Origin: Chryseobacterium nakagawai
GTDB lineage: Bacteria > Bacteroidota > Bacteroidia > Flavobacteriales > Weeksellaceae
Length of the DNA: 64,000 bases
Reading direction: 5' to 3'
Assembly: GCF_900637665.1 (NCBI RefSeq)
Contig: NZ_LR134386.1
Coordinates: 3,092,501 to 3,156,500, forward strand
The position numbers were made by a program, and so were the translations under genes. How positions within the stretch are numbered: the stretch's first letter is position 1; every line of letters begins with the position of its first letter. Shown in pieces: positions 9,013 to 17,801 of this stretch. A model generated the notes under the pieces. It did not search any database and was not told where the DNA came from. It was given only the letters and a program-made list of their open reading frames with translations.

Positions 9013-10533
9013 ATGAGTAATTCCTTATATCCCGTATTTTTAAAACTTGAAACCTTATCCTTACTGATCATCGGTGGCAGAAAAATTGCGCTTGAAAAAC
9101 TGGAATCAGTGTTGGGTAACTCTCCTGAAACCTCCATAAAACTGGTAGCCCGCGAAATCAGTCCGGAAGTCAGAGCTTTACAAAGTCAATTTTCTAATAT
9201 AAAATTATACGAAAGAGCCTATAATAATGACGATTTTAATGATACTGATGTCGCGATTATCGCTGTAAATAATATTGATTTAGCCTCACAGATCCGTGAA
9301 GATGCTCACAAAAAAAATGTATTGGTTAATATTGCAGACAAGCCCGACCTATGTGATTTCTATCTAGGTTCCATTGTTAAAAAAGGAAGTCTTAAAATTG
9401 CCATTTCCACTAATGGAAAATCTCCTACCATTGCTAAAAGGCTCAGAGAAACATTCACAGAAACCATTCCTGATGAAATGGATCTTGTCCTTGATAATAT
9501 GCACAACATCCGCAATCAGTTAAAAGGAGATTTTAATCACAAAGTCACAGAACTCAACAAGATCACTACACAATATCTGGCTGATGGAAAATTATCTCCT
9601 GCAAAGTCTGATCTGGAGATTGAAAAACTTATCAGTATTACTAAAATTGCCCAGAGAAAAGCCAATATCTATCTGGCAATTATAGGAGTGATGCTGCTTA
9701 TCGGAATCTTTGGCCTTGTGGTGTATCAATTTGATCTTTCTAATGACATTCAGACGTTTCTCAGTAAAGATGGTCATATTTTTTACTGGATGCTATTTGC
9801 CGGTTTTATGGCTGAAATTGTAGCAGGATCCATGGGGATGGGATATGGCGTTATCTGTACAACTATATTGCTTTTGCTGAATGTTCCACCGCCTGTTGTG
9901 AGCGCAAGTATTCACTCTGCAGAGTCGTTTACAACTGCTGCAGGAGGATTCAGCCATTATAAATTGGGAAATGTCAATAAGAAAATGGTTTGGGTTCTGT
10001 TTCCATTGGCAATAGTAGGATCCATCATCGGAGCCTTAACCTTATCTCATTATGGAGAGCATTATGCCCATATTGTAAAGCCTATCATTGCCTGTTACAC
10101 CCTATATTTAGGATCAAATATCCTCAGAAATGCCTTTAAAGATAAGAATAAAAGCCGTGTTAAAACCAAAAAAAGAACCAATCTTAGAGTATTAGGATTT
10201 GTAGGTGGATTTATCGATTCGTTTGCAGGAGGAGGCTGGGGCCCATTAGTAACCGGAACTTTAATTAAAGAAGGAAGAATTCCACGTTATGTAGTGGGAA
10301 GTTCCACTGTTGCTAAGTTTTTATTAACGGTTACAAGTGCCATTACTTTCATTTTCACCATTGGGATCCATCATTGGAATATTGTGTTGGGACTTCTGTT
10401 GGGTGGGGTTTTTACTGCTCCTTTTTCTGCCATGCTAACCTCCAAACTTCCTACAAAGAAAATGTTTGTAGTAGTGGGAATAGTGGTTATTTTAATGAGT
10501 CTTGTTACGATTGTCAAATCATTTTTAAAGTAA
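9013..10533 (+). CDS. Precorrin-2 dehydrogenase/ferrochelatase domain fused to TSUP (TauE/SafE) transporter
   Basis: Residues 1 to about 205 match the CysG/Met8 N-terminal part: a Rossmann start (LSLLIIGGRKIALEKLE), then VNIADKPDLCDFYLGSIV and IAISTNGKSPTIAKRLRE. That part oxidises precorrin-2 and inserts iron to make siroheme. From about 217 the protein becomes a multi-spanning TSUP permease with the two related GG/G-rich repeats AGSMGMGYGV and DSFAGGGWGPLV; such permeases move sulfite, sulfate or organosulfonates. The gene starts 4 bases after the receptor stop. The fusion joins cofactor synthesis to sulfur anion transport in one 506-residue polypeptide. No stop or frameshift separates the halves. 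Confidence 0.85.
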   Translation: MSNSLYPVFLKLETLSLLIIGGRKIALEKLESVLGNSPETSIKLVAREISPEVRALQSQFSNIKLYERAYNNDDFNDTDVAIIAVNNIDLASQIREDAHKKNVLVNIADKPDLCDFYLGSIVKKGSLKIAISTNGKSPTIAKRLRETFTETIPDEMDLVLDNMHNIRNQLKGDFNHKVTELNKITTQYLADGKLSPAKSDLEIEKLISITKIAQRKANIYLAIIGVMLLIGIFGLVVYQFDLSNDIQTFLSKDGHIFYWMLFAGFMAEIVAGSMGMGYGVICTTILLLLNVPPPVVSASIHSAESFTTAAGGFSHYKLGNVNKKMVWVLFPLAIVGSIIGALTLSHYGEHYAHIVKPIIACYTLYLGSNILRNAFKDKNKSRVKTKKRTNLRVLGFVGGFIDSFAGGGWGPLVTGTLIKEGRIPRYVVGSSTVAKFLLTVTSAITFIFTIGIHHWNIVLGLLLGGVFTAPFSAMLTSKLPTKKMFVVVGIVVILMSLVTIVKSFLK

Positions 10534-10540
10534 GGAAGTC

Positions 10541-10665
10541 TGAGGCTGGAAGACGGAAGTTCCGAAAACCAGAAAAGCAATGATAGTCCTCTTGTATTCT
10601 TTTTAACAAACATTTATTTACACCACTTTCAGAAATAGTATGTTGAATAGGAACTTCCAGCCTCC
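10541..10665. repeat. Inverted repeat (GAGGCTGGAAG…TTCC type)
   Basis: GAGGCTGGAAGACGGAAGTTCC (from 10542) is mirrored by GGAACTTCCAGCCTCC (10650-10665), with a 7-base insertion in the left arm. It lies in the gap behind the fusion gene. It is probably a dispersed intergenic palindrome. Confidence 0.5.
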
Positions 10666-10729
10666 ATCTCCCATCTCCCAGCCATTTAAATTCAGCAAAA
10701 GTACTGTATAAACTCCATAAAAGTATAAT

Positions 10730-10737
10730 TACCTTTG
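10730..10737 (+). promoter_or_regulatory. Bacteroidota -7 promoter box TACCTTTG
   Basis: TACCTTTG fits the Bacteroidota consensus TAnnTTTG and lies 22 bases before the ATG of the bacteriocin-like gene. This also argues for the ATG at 10759 rather than the in-frame TTG at 10735. No clear -33 TTG is seen. Confidence 0.55.
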
Positions 10738-10758
10738 GCTTACATTAAAACTAAACTC

Positions 10759-10986
10759 ATGAAAAAATTAAGCAGAAAAACGTTAAAGAATATTGCCGGA
10801 GAGATTGGTATTGAGATCAATTTGCCCCTTCCTGTGGGAATCTGTATCGGAAATCTTATTGGTTTATGTCCACCTAATTCCCATTGCAGAGCAGATGAAA
10901 GGTGTTATCCGGATGTTGCAGGGCCTTGTATCAATGGATTGTGTGCATCAGGGTATCAATGCCGTTCCGGTGAATGTGTAAGATAA
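10759..10986 (+). CDS. Bacteriocin-like GE-leader peptide, Cys-rich
   Basis: This 75-residue peptide begins MKKLSRKTLKNIAGE, the leader style (K-L-x-R-x-x-L-K-x-I-x-G) of Chryseobacterium bacteriocin-like peptides, and resembles the leader of the gene at 22231. After the GE the core is hydrophobic (INLPLPVGICIGNLIGLC), then Cys-rich with eight cysteines in spaced pairs (CPPNSHC, ERC, GPC, GLC, YQC, GEC), which suggests disulfides. It would plausibly be exported by a leader-cleaving ABC transporter, but none is nearby. Antimicrobial activity is unproven. The ATG at 10759 is preferred over TTG 10735 because of the promoter box. Confidence 0.65.
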   Translation: MKKLSRKTLKNIAGEIGIEINLPLPVGICIGNLIGLCPPNSHCRADERCYPDVAGPCINGLCASGYQCRSGECVR

Positions 10987-11075
10987 GATTATGTAAACTA
11001 TAGAACCTTTATCCATTGTTGATAAAGTTTTTCTGTTACTATTTTCTAAAATATATAATGCTAATATCTGAATTT

Positions 11076-11240
11076 AACGCAAAGGTTTTGTTTTCTATGC
11101 TTATGATTTTAGGAGTCAAAGATTATGGCAAAAACCGTTGATTAAACTAATGGTAGCAGCACGCTTCATCAAATCGATTGAAAATCGATGCCCCCTTTGC
11201 TCACTTAAAATTTAATGTAATCACAAATAAACTTTGCGTT
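11076..11240. repeat. Palindrome-ended repeat, divergent copy (AACGCAAAG…CTTTGCGTT)
   Basis: A 165-base element with ends AACGCAAAG and CTTTGCGTT contains TTGCTCACTTAAAAT and a central hairpin AAATCGATTGAAAATCGATG. It is a diverged relative of the three copies at 40945-41577, where the central hairpin is different. It occupies most of the 346-base gap 10987-11332, which otherwise holds nothing recognisable. Confidence 0.75.
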
Positions 11241-11332
11241 TCAAAAACTCTTTAGGTTTACAATATTGAGACTCCTACAGAGTGACAAAAGTAGAAGTTT
11301 AGCAAAAACAATAATATTCTACAAAATAAAGT

Positions 11333-11836
11333 TTATTTTTGCCCCTTTATCCCAATCAATCTTAATACATTGAAAGTTAAAAAGATATCATCAAAAACAG
11401 TCAAAGACTCCACATCATTGAAACCTGTAGGAATAAGGTCGTTTTTATTGAATGATAATTCTATAGAAGTATCGTAAGAAGCTACAATTCTTACTTTTGA
11501 ATATCCATTATAGTCTACTCTAAAGCCTTCAAACATACAATTACGTTCTGCTTTCTGATACTCACCATATTCTTCGAAGCCTGCCATATCTGTTCTCTCA
11601 CCGCCACTATCATTATGTTCCAGTGATTTCCATGAAGCATAATTTTTAGGTTCTTTCAATACATTTCCGTTGGGATCTACAGGAACAAACATTCCTAATG
11701 TAAGAGATTGCTTTAAAAAATTAGCATAATTATTCATCAAACTTAAGGTTTGAAGATCGGCATATCCTTCGTGGGCATAATATTCAAGCACAAAGGTCGT
11801 CATCGGAATCAGCTTATGAGAAGCATCAGTCGGCAT
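11333..11836 (-). CDS. Hypothetical protein, 167 aa
   Basis: I do not recognise a family. The protein is soluble-looking, without signal peptide or membrane segment. It begins MPTDASHKLIPMTTFVLEYYA and ends with a hydrophobic stretch (VFDDIFLTFNVLRLIGIKGQK). It stands alone between a repeat element and a divergent acetyltransferase gene (153-base gap). Good codon structure over its whole length and an ATG start make it a credible gene. Confidence 0.6.
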   Translation of the reverse strand: MPTDASHKLIPMTTFVLEYYAHEGYADLQTLSLMNNYANFLKQSLTLGMFVPVDPNGNVLKEPKNYASWKSLEHNDSGGERTDMAGFEEYGEYQKAERNCMFEGFRVDYNGYSKVRIVASYDTSIELSFNKNDLIPTGFNDVESLTVFDDIFLTFNVLRLIGIKGQK

Positions 11837-11989
11837 ATTTGTTTTTTCTTTTTGGGGCGATAAAAATAGTATTTTTATTTACTTTTCCCAACGTAACATT
11901 AGCAATCTAGTGGTATTTATACCCATTCTGAATAACAATAAGGAAAAGACCTCATCTATTTTCCGTATCTTCGCCCTATAACAGGAATA

Positions 11990-12493
11990 ATGATAGTGAA
12001 TACTTCTTTGAAGGATATTGAAGCGGTCCTTGGCTTATATAAAATGGCTTCTGATTTTAAGAAAACAGTATCCGGCGTACAATGGCCGGAATTTGATCAA
12101 AGAATGATTGAAACTGAAATCAATGAAAGCCGTCATTTTAAAATTACGATAGATGAGAAGGTGGTCTGTGTATGGAGCATTACTTTCGATGATCACCAGG
12201 TTTGGGAAGAAAAAAATGAAGATCCTGCCATCTATATCCACAGAATTGCAACTAATCCCAATTTCCGCGGACAGAAATTTGTAGAACAGATTGTGGAATG
12301 GGCAAAGCAATTCGCTCCTCAACATAATAAATTATATTTAAGGATGGATACTACAGCGGGAAATCAGAGGTTAACAGATTATTATGTGAAATGTGGATTT
12401 ACCTATCTTGGGGATAAAAAAATGACCGATACAGAAGGTCGTCCGGATCACTATCATAATGCTACAATGGCACTTTTCCAGCTGGATGTGTAA
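11990..12493 (+). CDS. GNAT family N-acetyltransferase
   Basis: The 167-residue protein has the GNAT core: YIHRIATNPNFRGQKFVEQIVEWAKQFA (about residues 84-111) carries the acetyl-CoA-binding loop in the variant form R-x-x-G-Q, followed by LYLRMDTTAGNQRLTDYYVKCGFTYLG, the usual beta5-alpha4 'N..L..FY…GF' segment. It transfers an acetyl group from acetyl-CoA to an unknown amine. It faces a convergent hydrolase gene 8 bases away. Confidence 0.85.
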   Translation: MIVNTSLKDIEAVLGLYKMASDFKKTVSGVQWPEFDQRMIETEINESRHFKITIDEKVVCVWSITFDDHQVWEEKNEDPAIYIHRIATNPNFRGQKFVEQIVEWAKQFAPQHNKLYLRMDTTAGNQRLTDYYVKCGFTYLGDKKMTDTEGRPDHYHNATMALFQLDV

Positions 12494-12501
12494 AGATTCT
12501 A

Positions 12502-13590
12502 TTATTTGCAGACAGGCTGAACATCATTCAATAAAGTAATCAGCATTTTTCCAGGTTCTTCAAGAGGAATCAGGTGAGCTGAATTTTCAAACCATATTCC
12601 CTTTTTAAAAGGAGCTTTTACATTTTGAAGCCATTGAGCCGTAGGCTCTGATGGAGTGGTATAATCATGTCTGCCCATCAACATGAAAACCGGAATCGGA
12701 AATGTTTTAACATTCTTAAAATCAGTATCAAGAAACTCCGGAAGCACTTTCGTTAGGGTAAATAAACTTCCTTTCCCTATAGCTTCCGCATCATTATAGG
12801 AATACTCCGGAGATAAAAGCGGAGCCTGGAAGAAATACCTGGAATTATTTCGGTAAGCAGTCAAACCTCCATAATATTGAGGCCATTTTCTGGCAATAAT
12901 GATTCTCTGTCGCGTAATTGGGGTATTTCCTGGATAAGGTGCTATAGAAGCTAATTCCTTTAGAGCCAAATCATTTTTCAGCCGAGTAGCTTCTTTTACT
13001 GCAAAATCAACACTTAACCGTTCATTATCTCTGGTATTGATAATCTGCCCGATACCAACATACGCATAGAATAGATCCGGTCTTTTCAGTGCAGCCTTCA
13101 TAGAGATTATTGTTCCCCAGCTATGTCCTATGAGAAGCACTTTTTTCTTTTTATACTTTTCTTTAATCAGCTCCGCAAGTTGTATGGCATCCTCTACATA
13201 TTGATTAATATTAATGGTATTTTTCAAACTAAGGGTATCATTAGCATTATAGGTTTTCCCGGATGCTCTCTGGTCATAATTCACCACCGTAAAATATTCT
13301 TCGATAGGCCGTTGAAACATCCACATCACCGGAGAAATAGGAGAGGCTGGTCCTCCATGTACAAATAAAATTACAGGATTTTCTTTATTCTGGCCACGAA
13401 CATATACCCATTGTTGAGCACCGTCGATAGTCGCTTTATATCTTTCCTGAATTCCATCAGGGCTTACGATCGAATCCAGGTCCTTGATGATTTCCCTGGC
13501 TTCAGTATATTCATTACCTGTCTTTTGGTTCTGTCCGAATACTATAAATGAAAATAGTAAAGCAATAAGTGCTATAAGTGTATGTCTCAT
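12502..13590 (-). CDS. Alpha/beta hydrolase, proline iminopeptidase-like (S33), exported
   Basis: A signal peptide (to about residue 20, FIVFGQ) precedes an S33-type fold. The oxyanion motif is FVHGGPASP (about 76-84), the DQRASGKT motif is at 106-113, the nucleophile elbow is GHSWG with Ser157, the acid is Asp in GRHDYTTP, and the catalytic His is in ENSAHLIPLEEP near the C-terminus. The triad is complete, so it should be active as a peptidase or esterase in the periplasm. At 362 residues it is slightly longer than cytoplasmic prolyl iminopeptidases. It is a single gene; its substrate is unknown. Confidence 0.88.
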   Translation of the reverse strand: MRHTLIALIALLFSFIVFGQNQKTGNEYTEAREIIKDLDSIVSPDGIQERYKATIDGAQQWVYVRGQNKENPVILFVHGGPASPISPVMWMFQRPIEEYFTVVNYDQRASGKTYNANDTLSLKNTININQYVEDAIQLAELIKEKYKKKKVLLIGHSWGTIISMKAALKRPDLFYAYVGIGQIINTRDNERLSVDFAVKEATRLKNDLALKELASIAPYPGNTPITRQRIIIARKWPQYYGGLTAYRNNSRYFFQAPLLSPEYSYNDAEAIGKGSLFTLTKVLPEFLDTDFKNVKTFPIPVFMLMGRHDYTTPSEPTAQWLQNVKAPFKKGIWFENSAHLIPLEEPGKMLITLLNDVQPVCK

Positions 13591-13799
13591 GATTGGTGTT
13601 TATATGATTCAGTAGAGTTTTAATATACAATATGTCAGACATATATGTTAAAAGTTACAAAAAACAAAACTGAACAACACTATTGAAGGACCTCAATTCT
13701 TATTTTCTTCTTATATGATAATTCGTTCATTTTCAATACTTAATTCTCGATTAATTATAAAAAGCTTATATTTACAGTAACCAAACAAATCACATTAAT

Positions 13800-14282
13800 A
13801 TGTCAGTAACACCAGAAGGAGCCAGGAAGGCTCAGTTATCTTTATCAGAAAGGGCACCCGTCGCTCACGCTGTTCTTTCAGGAGCAGAAAATATTTCAAA
13901 GTACAACAATGGAGTATGCCATGATGTGGTTGCCTATGCTCTTTACATGAGAGGAGCCAGCATCAGTCCGGATCAATTAGCAGGTTCAGCAGGTCAGAAA
14001 TGGTTAGAAACCTTCAATTATACCGGAGGGAAAAAATGGGATGGATATTCTCCTATTGCTAAAGGAAAAGCCATTGGTTTCTACAGACCTATTGACAAAA
14101 CATGGTTTCATTCAGCGATTACAACAGGAAACGGAAATGAGATCAGATCTGTTAACGGATTTGCGTTAGGCTCTGCATGGTCTGTTCCAGTAGATATGAA
14201 ATGGGTTCTTGGGAAAATCAATTCCGATGGAACGTTCAACTATGATGGAACTAAAATAGAAGTGTATATCTCTCCTTTATAG
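13800..14282 (+). CDS. Hypothetical protein, 160 aa, possible papain-like Cys/His fold
   Basis: No family is recognised. Near the N-terminus, KYNNGVCHDVVAYALYMRG places a cysteine at the start of a helix, and later WFHSAITTGNGNEIRSVNG places a histidine before a beta-strand; this order resembles NlpC/P60, amidase or papain-like folds. There is no signal peptide. The gene has its own strong terminator at 14299-14334. A link with the small acidic gene at 14380 on the other strand (toxin with immunity protein) is conceivable but not shown. Catalysis is inference. Confidence 0.6.
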   Translation: MSVTPEGARKAQLSLSERAPVAHAVLSGAENISKYNNGVCHDVVAYALYMRGASISPDQLAGSAGQKWLETFNYTGGKKWDGYSPIAKGKAIGFYRPIDKTWFHSAITTGNGNEIRSVNGFALGSAWSVPVDMKWVLGKINSDGTFNYDGTKIEVYISPL

Positions 14283-14298
14283 CAGATATCAAAAAAAT

Positions 14299-14334
14299 AA
14301 AGCCTCTTTAAAATAACTTTAAGGAGGCTTTTTT
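14299..14334 (+). terminator. Rho-independent terminator
   Basis: AAAGCCTC…TTTAAAATAACTTTAA…GAGGCTTTT forms a long stem followed by a T run, 17 bases after the stop of the gene at 13800. Confidence 0.85.
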
Positions 14335-14379
14335 ATGATCAATAAGTATTTTTTATCTGAATATTAAAACTCTAATCTC

Positions 14380-14913
14380 TTAACAGCCATATTCTACATC
14401 TTCTATTATTTGATCTTTAAAGCTAAAACTTATTCCTATATCATTCCGTAAATAATCTGAAAAAGTAATTTCAGTCACAATGGTTTCATCATTCTCAATA
14501 TGAATATATAAATCCATTATCTCCAATCCGTCAAACCATACTTTTCCGACTTTATCCAATTTATTATCAAAATCAGAACCGTTATAAAAATCAATGAGTT
14601 CATTCTTAATATTACCCAACCATTCTATCTGATTGATAAGCTTATATACCCAATCCGCTTCAATATTTTTTTGTAAATCTTTGCTTACAAAAATTGAGAC
14701 ATTAAGCTCTTTATTTTCCAGATTTTTATTCGCAATAACAATATGTTTTACAGTGTCCGATATGGTGATTTCAAAACAATCTCCATCCTCTTGCTCAGAA
14801 ATTAAAATATCATCCCAATACAACTGAGTAAGGTTTTCGGGAGACTGCTCAGAAGCCTTTGATTCTTTAAACTCAGCTTTCGCAGTATTAAAAATATGGG
14901 TTCTATTTTCCAT
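14380..14913 (-). CDS. Hypothetical acidic protein, 177 aa
   Basis: The protein is acidic with beta-rich segments (DCFEITISDTVKHIVIANKN, LNVSIFVSKDLQKN, VWFDGLEIMDLYIHIEN). It has no signal peptide or membrane span and I do not recognise the family. Acidic cytosolic proteins of this size next to lone hypothetical genes are often immunity proteins, but no toxin is identified. It ends in EYGC. Confidence 0.55.
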   Translation of the reverse strand: MENRTHIFNTAKAEFKESKASEQSPENLTQLYWDDILISEQEDGDCFEITISDTVKHIVIANKNLENKELNVSIFVSKDLQKNIEADWVYKLINQIEWLGNIKNELIDFYNGSDFDNKLDKVGKVWFDGLEIMDLYIHIENDETIVTEITFSDYLRNDIGISFSFKDQIIEDVEYGC

Positions 14914-14984
14914 TGTAAATGTTTAATGGGTAACAAAGCTCAAATGTAATCTATTTTTTAGTTTAAAATGGACAGTTTTTTTTT

Positions 14985-15026
14985 GCCATAAGTACACGAA
15001 CAGAAAGGAATTAGTGTATTCGTGGC
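14985..15026. repeat. Short palindrome of the GCCACGAATACAC type
   Basis: GCCATAAGTACACGAA is mirrored by TTAGTGTATTCGTGGC. The same ends bound the element at 44904-45028, and a single end (GCCACGAATACACGAAT) occurs at about 57369. Confidence 0.6.
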
Positions 15027-15098
15027 CATTCTAATTATGCAGAAATAATCCTTCCAGGCGGAAGGACTATTCTTTAGAAAATTGTGTTACTGTCTTTA

Positions 15099-16367
15099 TT
15101 AATATTCTGCCCTCATCAGATGAGTAGAGTTGGTATTGAGTTCAATACCTCTGTCACTGCCAACAATTACAGTTCCCCCGATATTGGCAAGATGATTCTC
15201 AAAAGCACAATTGGGCTCAAAGGCAAAGCACATTCCTTCCTGCAGCACTAAATCTCTGCCAGGGTTGGGGAGCCTGCCCACATTTCCATACCGGGTGGAT
15301 TGTGGTAATATTTCTATCCCCGGAGCAGTTCCAAAGCCAATTGGACCATAAGGATTTATACTATGTATCAAAGGATGTACATGCCATCCGCCAGCTTCTA
15401 AAAGTGGCTTTTCCATGACATCAACAACTTCGCCAAAAGTTTTCCCGGATTTCAAAACATCCACTCCTGCTTCATAACACTCACGCGCAATAAGAGCAGC
15501 ACGTTCAAGATTCGGATGTATATTCCCGACGGCAACTGCAGCCTGATGTTGTGTTTCATACATCCCATACAAAGCAAAGATCTCAGACAAAACAATGTCT
15601 CCTTCTTTAATGATTCGGGGAGATTGTGACCGATATTGCCACGCTGGCGGACCCCACCCAATATATTCAGGTCCTGAGCCCATTAATATTTCAGCCGTAA
15701 ATCCTCCCATTGAAATACAAGTCGAAGTAATAGCTGCTGCTACTTCAGCTTCACTTACTCCAGGTTTAACAGTCATTCGCATGGCTTCACTCATCGCTTC
15801 CCCAATATAGGCAGCATGCCTGATTAAAGCCAGTTCTTCTTCACTTTTTGAAGCTGTCTGTTTGAAAAAATCCATATAAACGGGCTTTATCTCAGCATTA
15901 GGAAAGGCTTCCATAATACCTTTCCATGTCCGATGAGGGAGCGCTCCGTCAAAATAGAAGGGTGGATAAGGCTCTAAACCGATTATTCCAATCTTGGGTG
16001 TATTTGAAAGACCCTTTTCTTTAAGGATATTTCCAATATGAGCGCCCGTTTTACCCACATAGATTTGTTCAGGCTCAATCCATTGCTGATCTCCACGAAT
16101 GGCGGCCTGCATATGATCCGCCACCATCATAGAAGCAAAAGTGATCACAATTGGCTTTTCTTCTTTGTGAAATATCACAACAGACCCAAGCCTGTCATTG
16201 GTAAAATAATGGTCAATAGAAAACGGGGCAGGTGCCGCAGATTCTCTATCTCCGTAAATAATAAGAGTGTCCAGTTCATTTTTTCTCATGATGATGCGTG
16301 CAATATCCCAACGACGATCACGCTCTTTCAATGATAAAGGCAATGGTATTTCCATTTTTGTTTTCAT
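15099..16367 (-). CDS. M24-fold (creatinase/aminopeptidase-like) protein without metal ligands
   Basis: A creatinase N-terminal domain (about residues 20-165, DTLIIYGDRES) precedes an M24 'pitta-bread' domain (YIGEAMSEAMRMTVKPGVSEAEVAAAI). Metal peptidases have Asp, Asp, His, Glu, Glu. Here the equivalent positions read SEIFALYGMYETQHQ (Asp to Glu, Asp to Gln), HVHPLIHSINP (the HE motif lacks Glu) and NIGGTVIVG (IEDT replaced by IGGT). The dinuclear centre is therefore probably absent, as in true creatinases. It is divergent from an AraC regulator (146-base gap), suggesting inducible catabolism of a small amide or amino acid. Substrate unknown; length 422. Confidence 0.8.
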   Translation of the reverse strand: MKTKMEIPLPLSLKERDRRWDIARIIMRKNELDTLIIYGDRESAAPAPFSIDHYFTNDRLGSVVIFHKEEKPIVITFASMMVADHMQAAIRGDQQWIEPEQIYVGKTGAHIGNILKEKGLSNTPKIGIIGLEPYPPFYFDGALPHRTWKGIMEAFPNAEIKPVYMDFFKQTASKSEEELALIRHAAYIGEAMSEAMRMTVKPGVSEAEVAAAITSTCISMGGFTAEILMGSGPEYIGWGPPAWQYRSQSPRIIKEGDIVLSEIFALYGMYETQHQAAVAVGNIHPNLERAALIARECYEAGVDVLKSGKTFGEVVDVMEKPLLEAGGWHVHPLIHSINPYGPIGFGTAPGIEILPQSTRYGNVGRLPNPGRDLVLQEGMCFAFEPNCAFENHLANIGGTVIVGSDRGIELNTNSTHLMRAEY

Positions 16368-16513
16368 AACTCAATCTTTATTAATTATTAAAGCTGTTGC
16401 AAAGTAAGTAGATCGGCAATCGAAAGATATTATCCCTGAAGAAGAATAAATGTGCAATACGTTTGTTTTATCGGAAAATAAATATCTTCTTTACCTGAAA
16501 TTTAATTTGCGTT

Positions 16514-17380
16514 ATGGAAATTGTTGAGGATTATAGCATACCTTATGTGTCTGAGAAAATAGGGTTGCAGAATGTAGATGGAATTGCAGTAAACAAAGCA
16601 GAGGATTCTGTTCGAAAGGGATTAACAAATTATCCCCATACTGTCAATGGTTTTATCTGCGCCATCTGTATAAAAGGAAAAGCAGAACTGAAAATAAATT
16701 TTCAGAAAAAATTATTGGAACCCTACACTCTGATGGTTGTAGTTCCCGGTTCTATGATGGAACCGATAGAGGTATCAGAAGATCTGCATATAGACACCAT
16801 TTTTTTCGATCCTAACTGTATTTTCAGAGATTCTCTTTCGAATAGCTACCTATTTTTTCACGAAATAAAACAAATGCCATGTATCAGGTTAAATGATACA
16901 GGTTTTGAGATCTTCAGACAACATCATAAGAGTATTTCTATGCATTATTATAGAGAAGAAAGCAGGAGTAAAGCTGATATCCTTCAATTCCTTCTGTTAG
17001 CTCTTTTGGCAGAAGTAAAAGATGTATATAATACTAAGGGTGAACAGGCTCAAAAACATACAAGAGCTGCAGAATTAACAACTGTTTTTTTTGATTTATT
17101 ATACCAGCATCATAAAGAAGAAAGAAGCGTTTCCTTTTATGCGCAGAAAATGCATCTCACCAGTAAATATTTGACTACAATAATCCGTAAACAGACAGGA
17201 AAATCTATTCTGGTTTGGATCAATGAAGCAGTTGTAACACAGGCCAAATCTTTATTGAAAACAACCAACCTGTCAGTAATGGAAATTGCTGATGTATTAA
17301 ATTTTACTGAATCATCATTGTTTTGTCGGTTTTTCAAAACATATACCAGCATGACGCCTTCTGCATACAGAGGAAATTAA
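16514..17380 (+). CDS. AraC family transcriptional regulator
   Basis: The 288-residue protein has an N-terminal cupin-like sensor (AICIKGKAELKINFQKKLLEPYTLMVVVPGS) and a C-terminal double helix-turn-helix (ERSVSFYAQKMHLTSKYLTTIIRKQTGKS and LSVMEIADVLNFTESSLFCRFFKTYTSMTPSAYRG), with the standard AraC ending. It is divergently transcribed from the M24-fold gene, whose expression it probably controls. The inducer is unknown. Confidence 0.9.
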   Translation: MEIVEDYSIPYVSEKIGLQNVDGIAVNKAEDSVRKGLTNYPHTVNGFICAICIKGKAELKINFQKKLLEPYTLMVVVPGSMMEPIEVSEDLHIDTIFFDPNCIFRDSLSNSYLFFHEIKQMPCIRLNDTGFEIFRQHHKSISMHYYREESRSKADILQFLLLALLAEVKDVYNTKGEQAQKHTRAAELTTVFFDLLYQHHKEERSVSFYAQKMHLTSKYLTTIIRKQTGKSILVWINEAVVTQAKSLLKTTNLSVMEIADVLNFTESSLFCRFFKTYTSMTPSAYRGN

Positions 17381-17401
17381 AAACATATATCTGGAAGTTA
17401 T

Positions 17402-17794
17402 TTATGCCTTCATCGTGCATTTCGGACAAACACCACTGATAATAAAGTTATATTCTTCAGCAATAAAATGCTCTGGTAGACTGATTTCAGGGATCGCATT
17501 CTCAATACACGTCACCGAATGACATTTTTTGCAGTTAAAATGCACATGATTATGAAAATGTTGTTCATGACTACATTTACCAATACATTTTGCAAAGTTG
17601 ACTACACCATCTACATTAACAACCCTGTGAACAGCTCCTTCATTTTCAAGCCTTTCTAACACTCTGTAAATGGTAACCCTATTACAAAGGGTCCCTAATT
17701 TTTTCTGGATATCAGAATGGCTTAAAGCCACCTCAGAGCCATTAATAAGGTTTAAAATTTCAGTTTTGGCGTGTGTATTTCTAACCTGTTTCAT
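17402..17794 (-). CDS. Fur family repressor, probably zinc-type (Zur-like)
   Basis: This 130-residue Fur-fold repressor has a winged helix (ALSHSDIQKKLGTLCNRVTIYRVLERLENEGAVHRV) and a metal domain with HEQHFHNHVHFNCKKC plus GVCPKC, giving the two CxxC pairs of a structural zinc site. Its divergent neighbours (MerC-like protein, COG0523 GTPase) and the duplicated palindrome GCAACAAAGTTGC in the shared promoter region suggest it senses zinc and represses both its own gene and the adjacent operon. Fur or PerR functions are less likely in this context but not excluded. Confidence 0.85.
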   Translation of the reverse strand: MKQVRNTHAKTEILNLINGSEVALSHSDIQKKLGTLCNRVTIYRVLERLENEGAVHRVVNVDGVVNFAKCIGKCSHEQHFHNHVHFNCKKCHSVTCIENAIPEISLPEHFIAEEYNFIISGVCPKCTMKA

Positions 17795-17801
17795 ATTTTA
17801 A

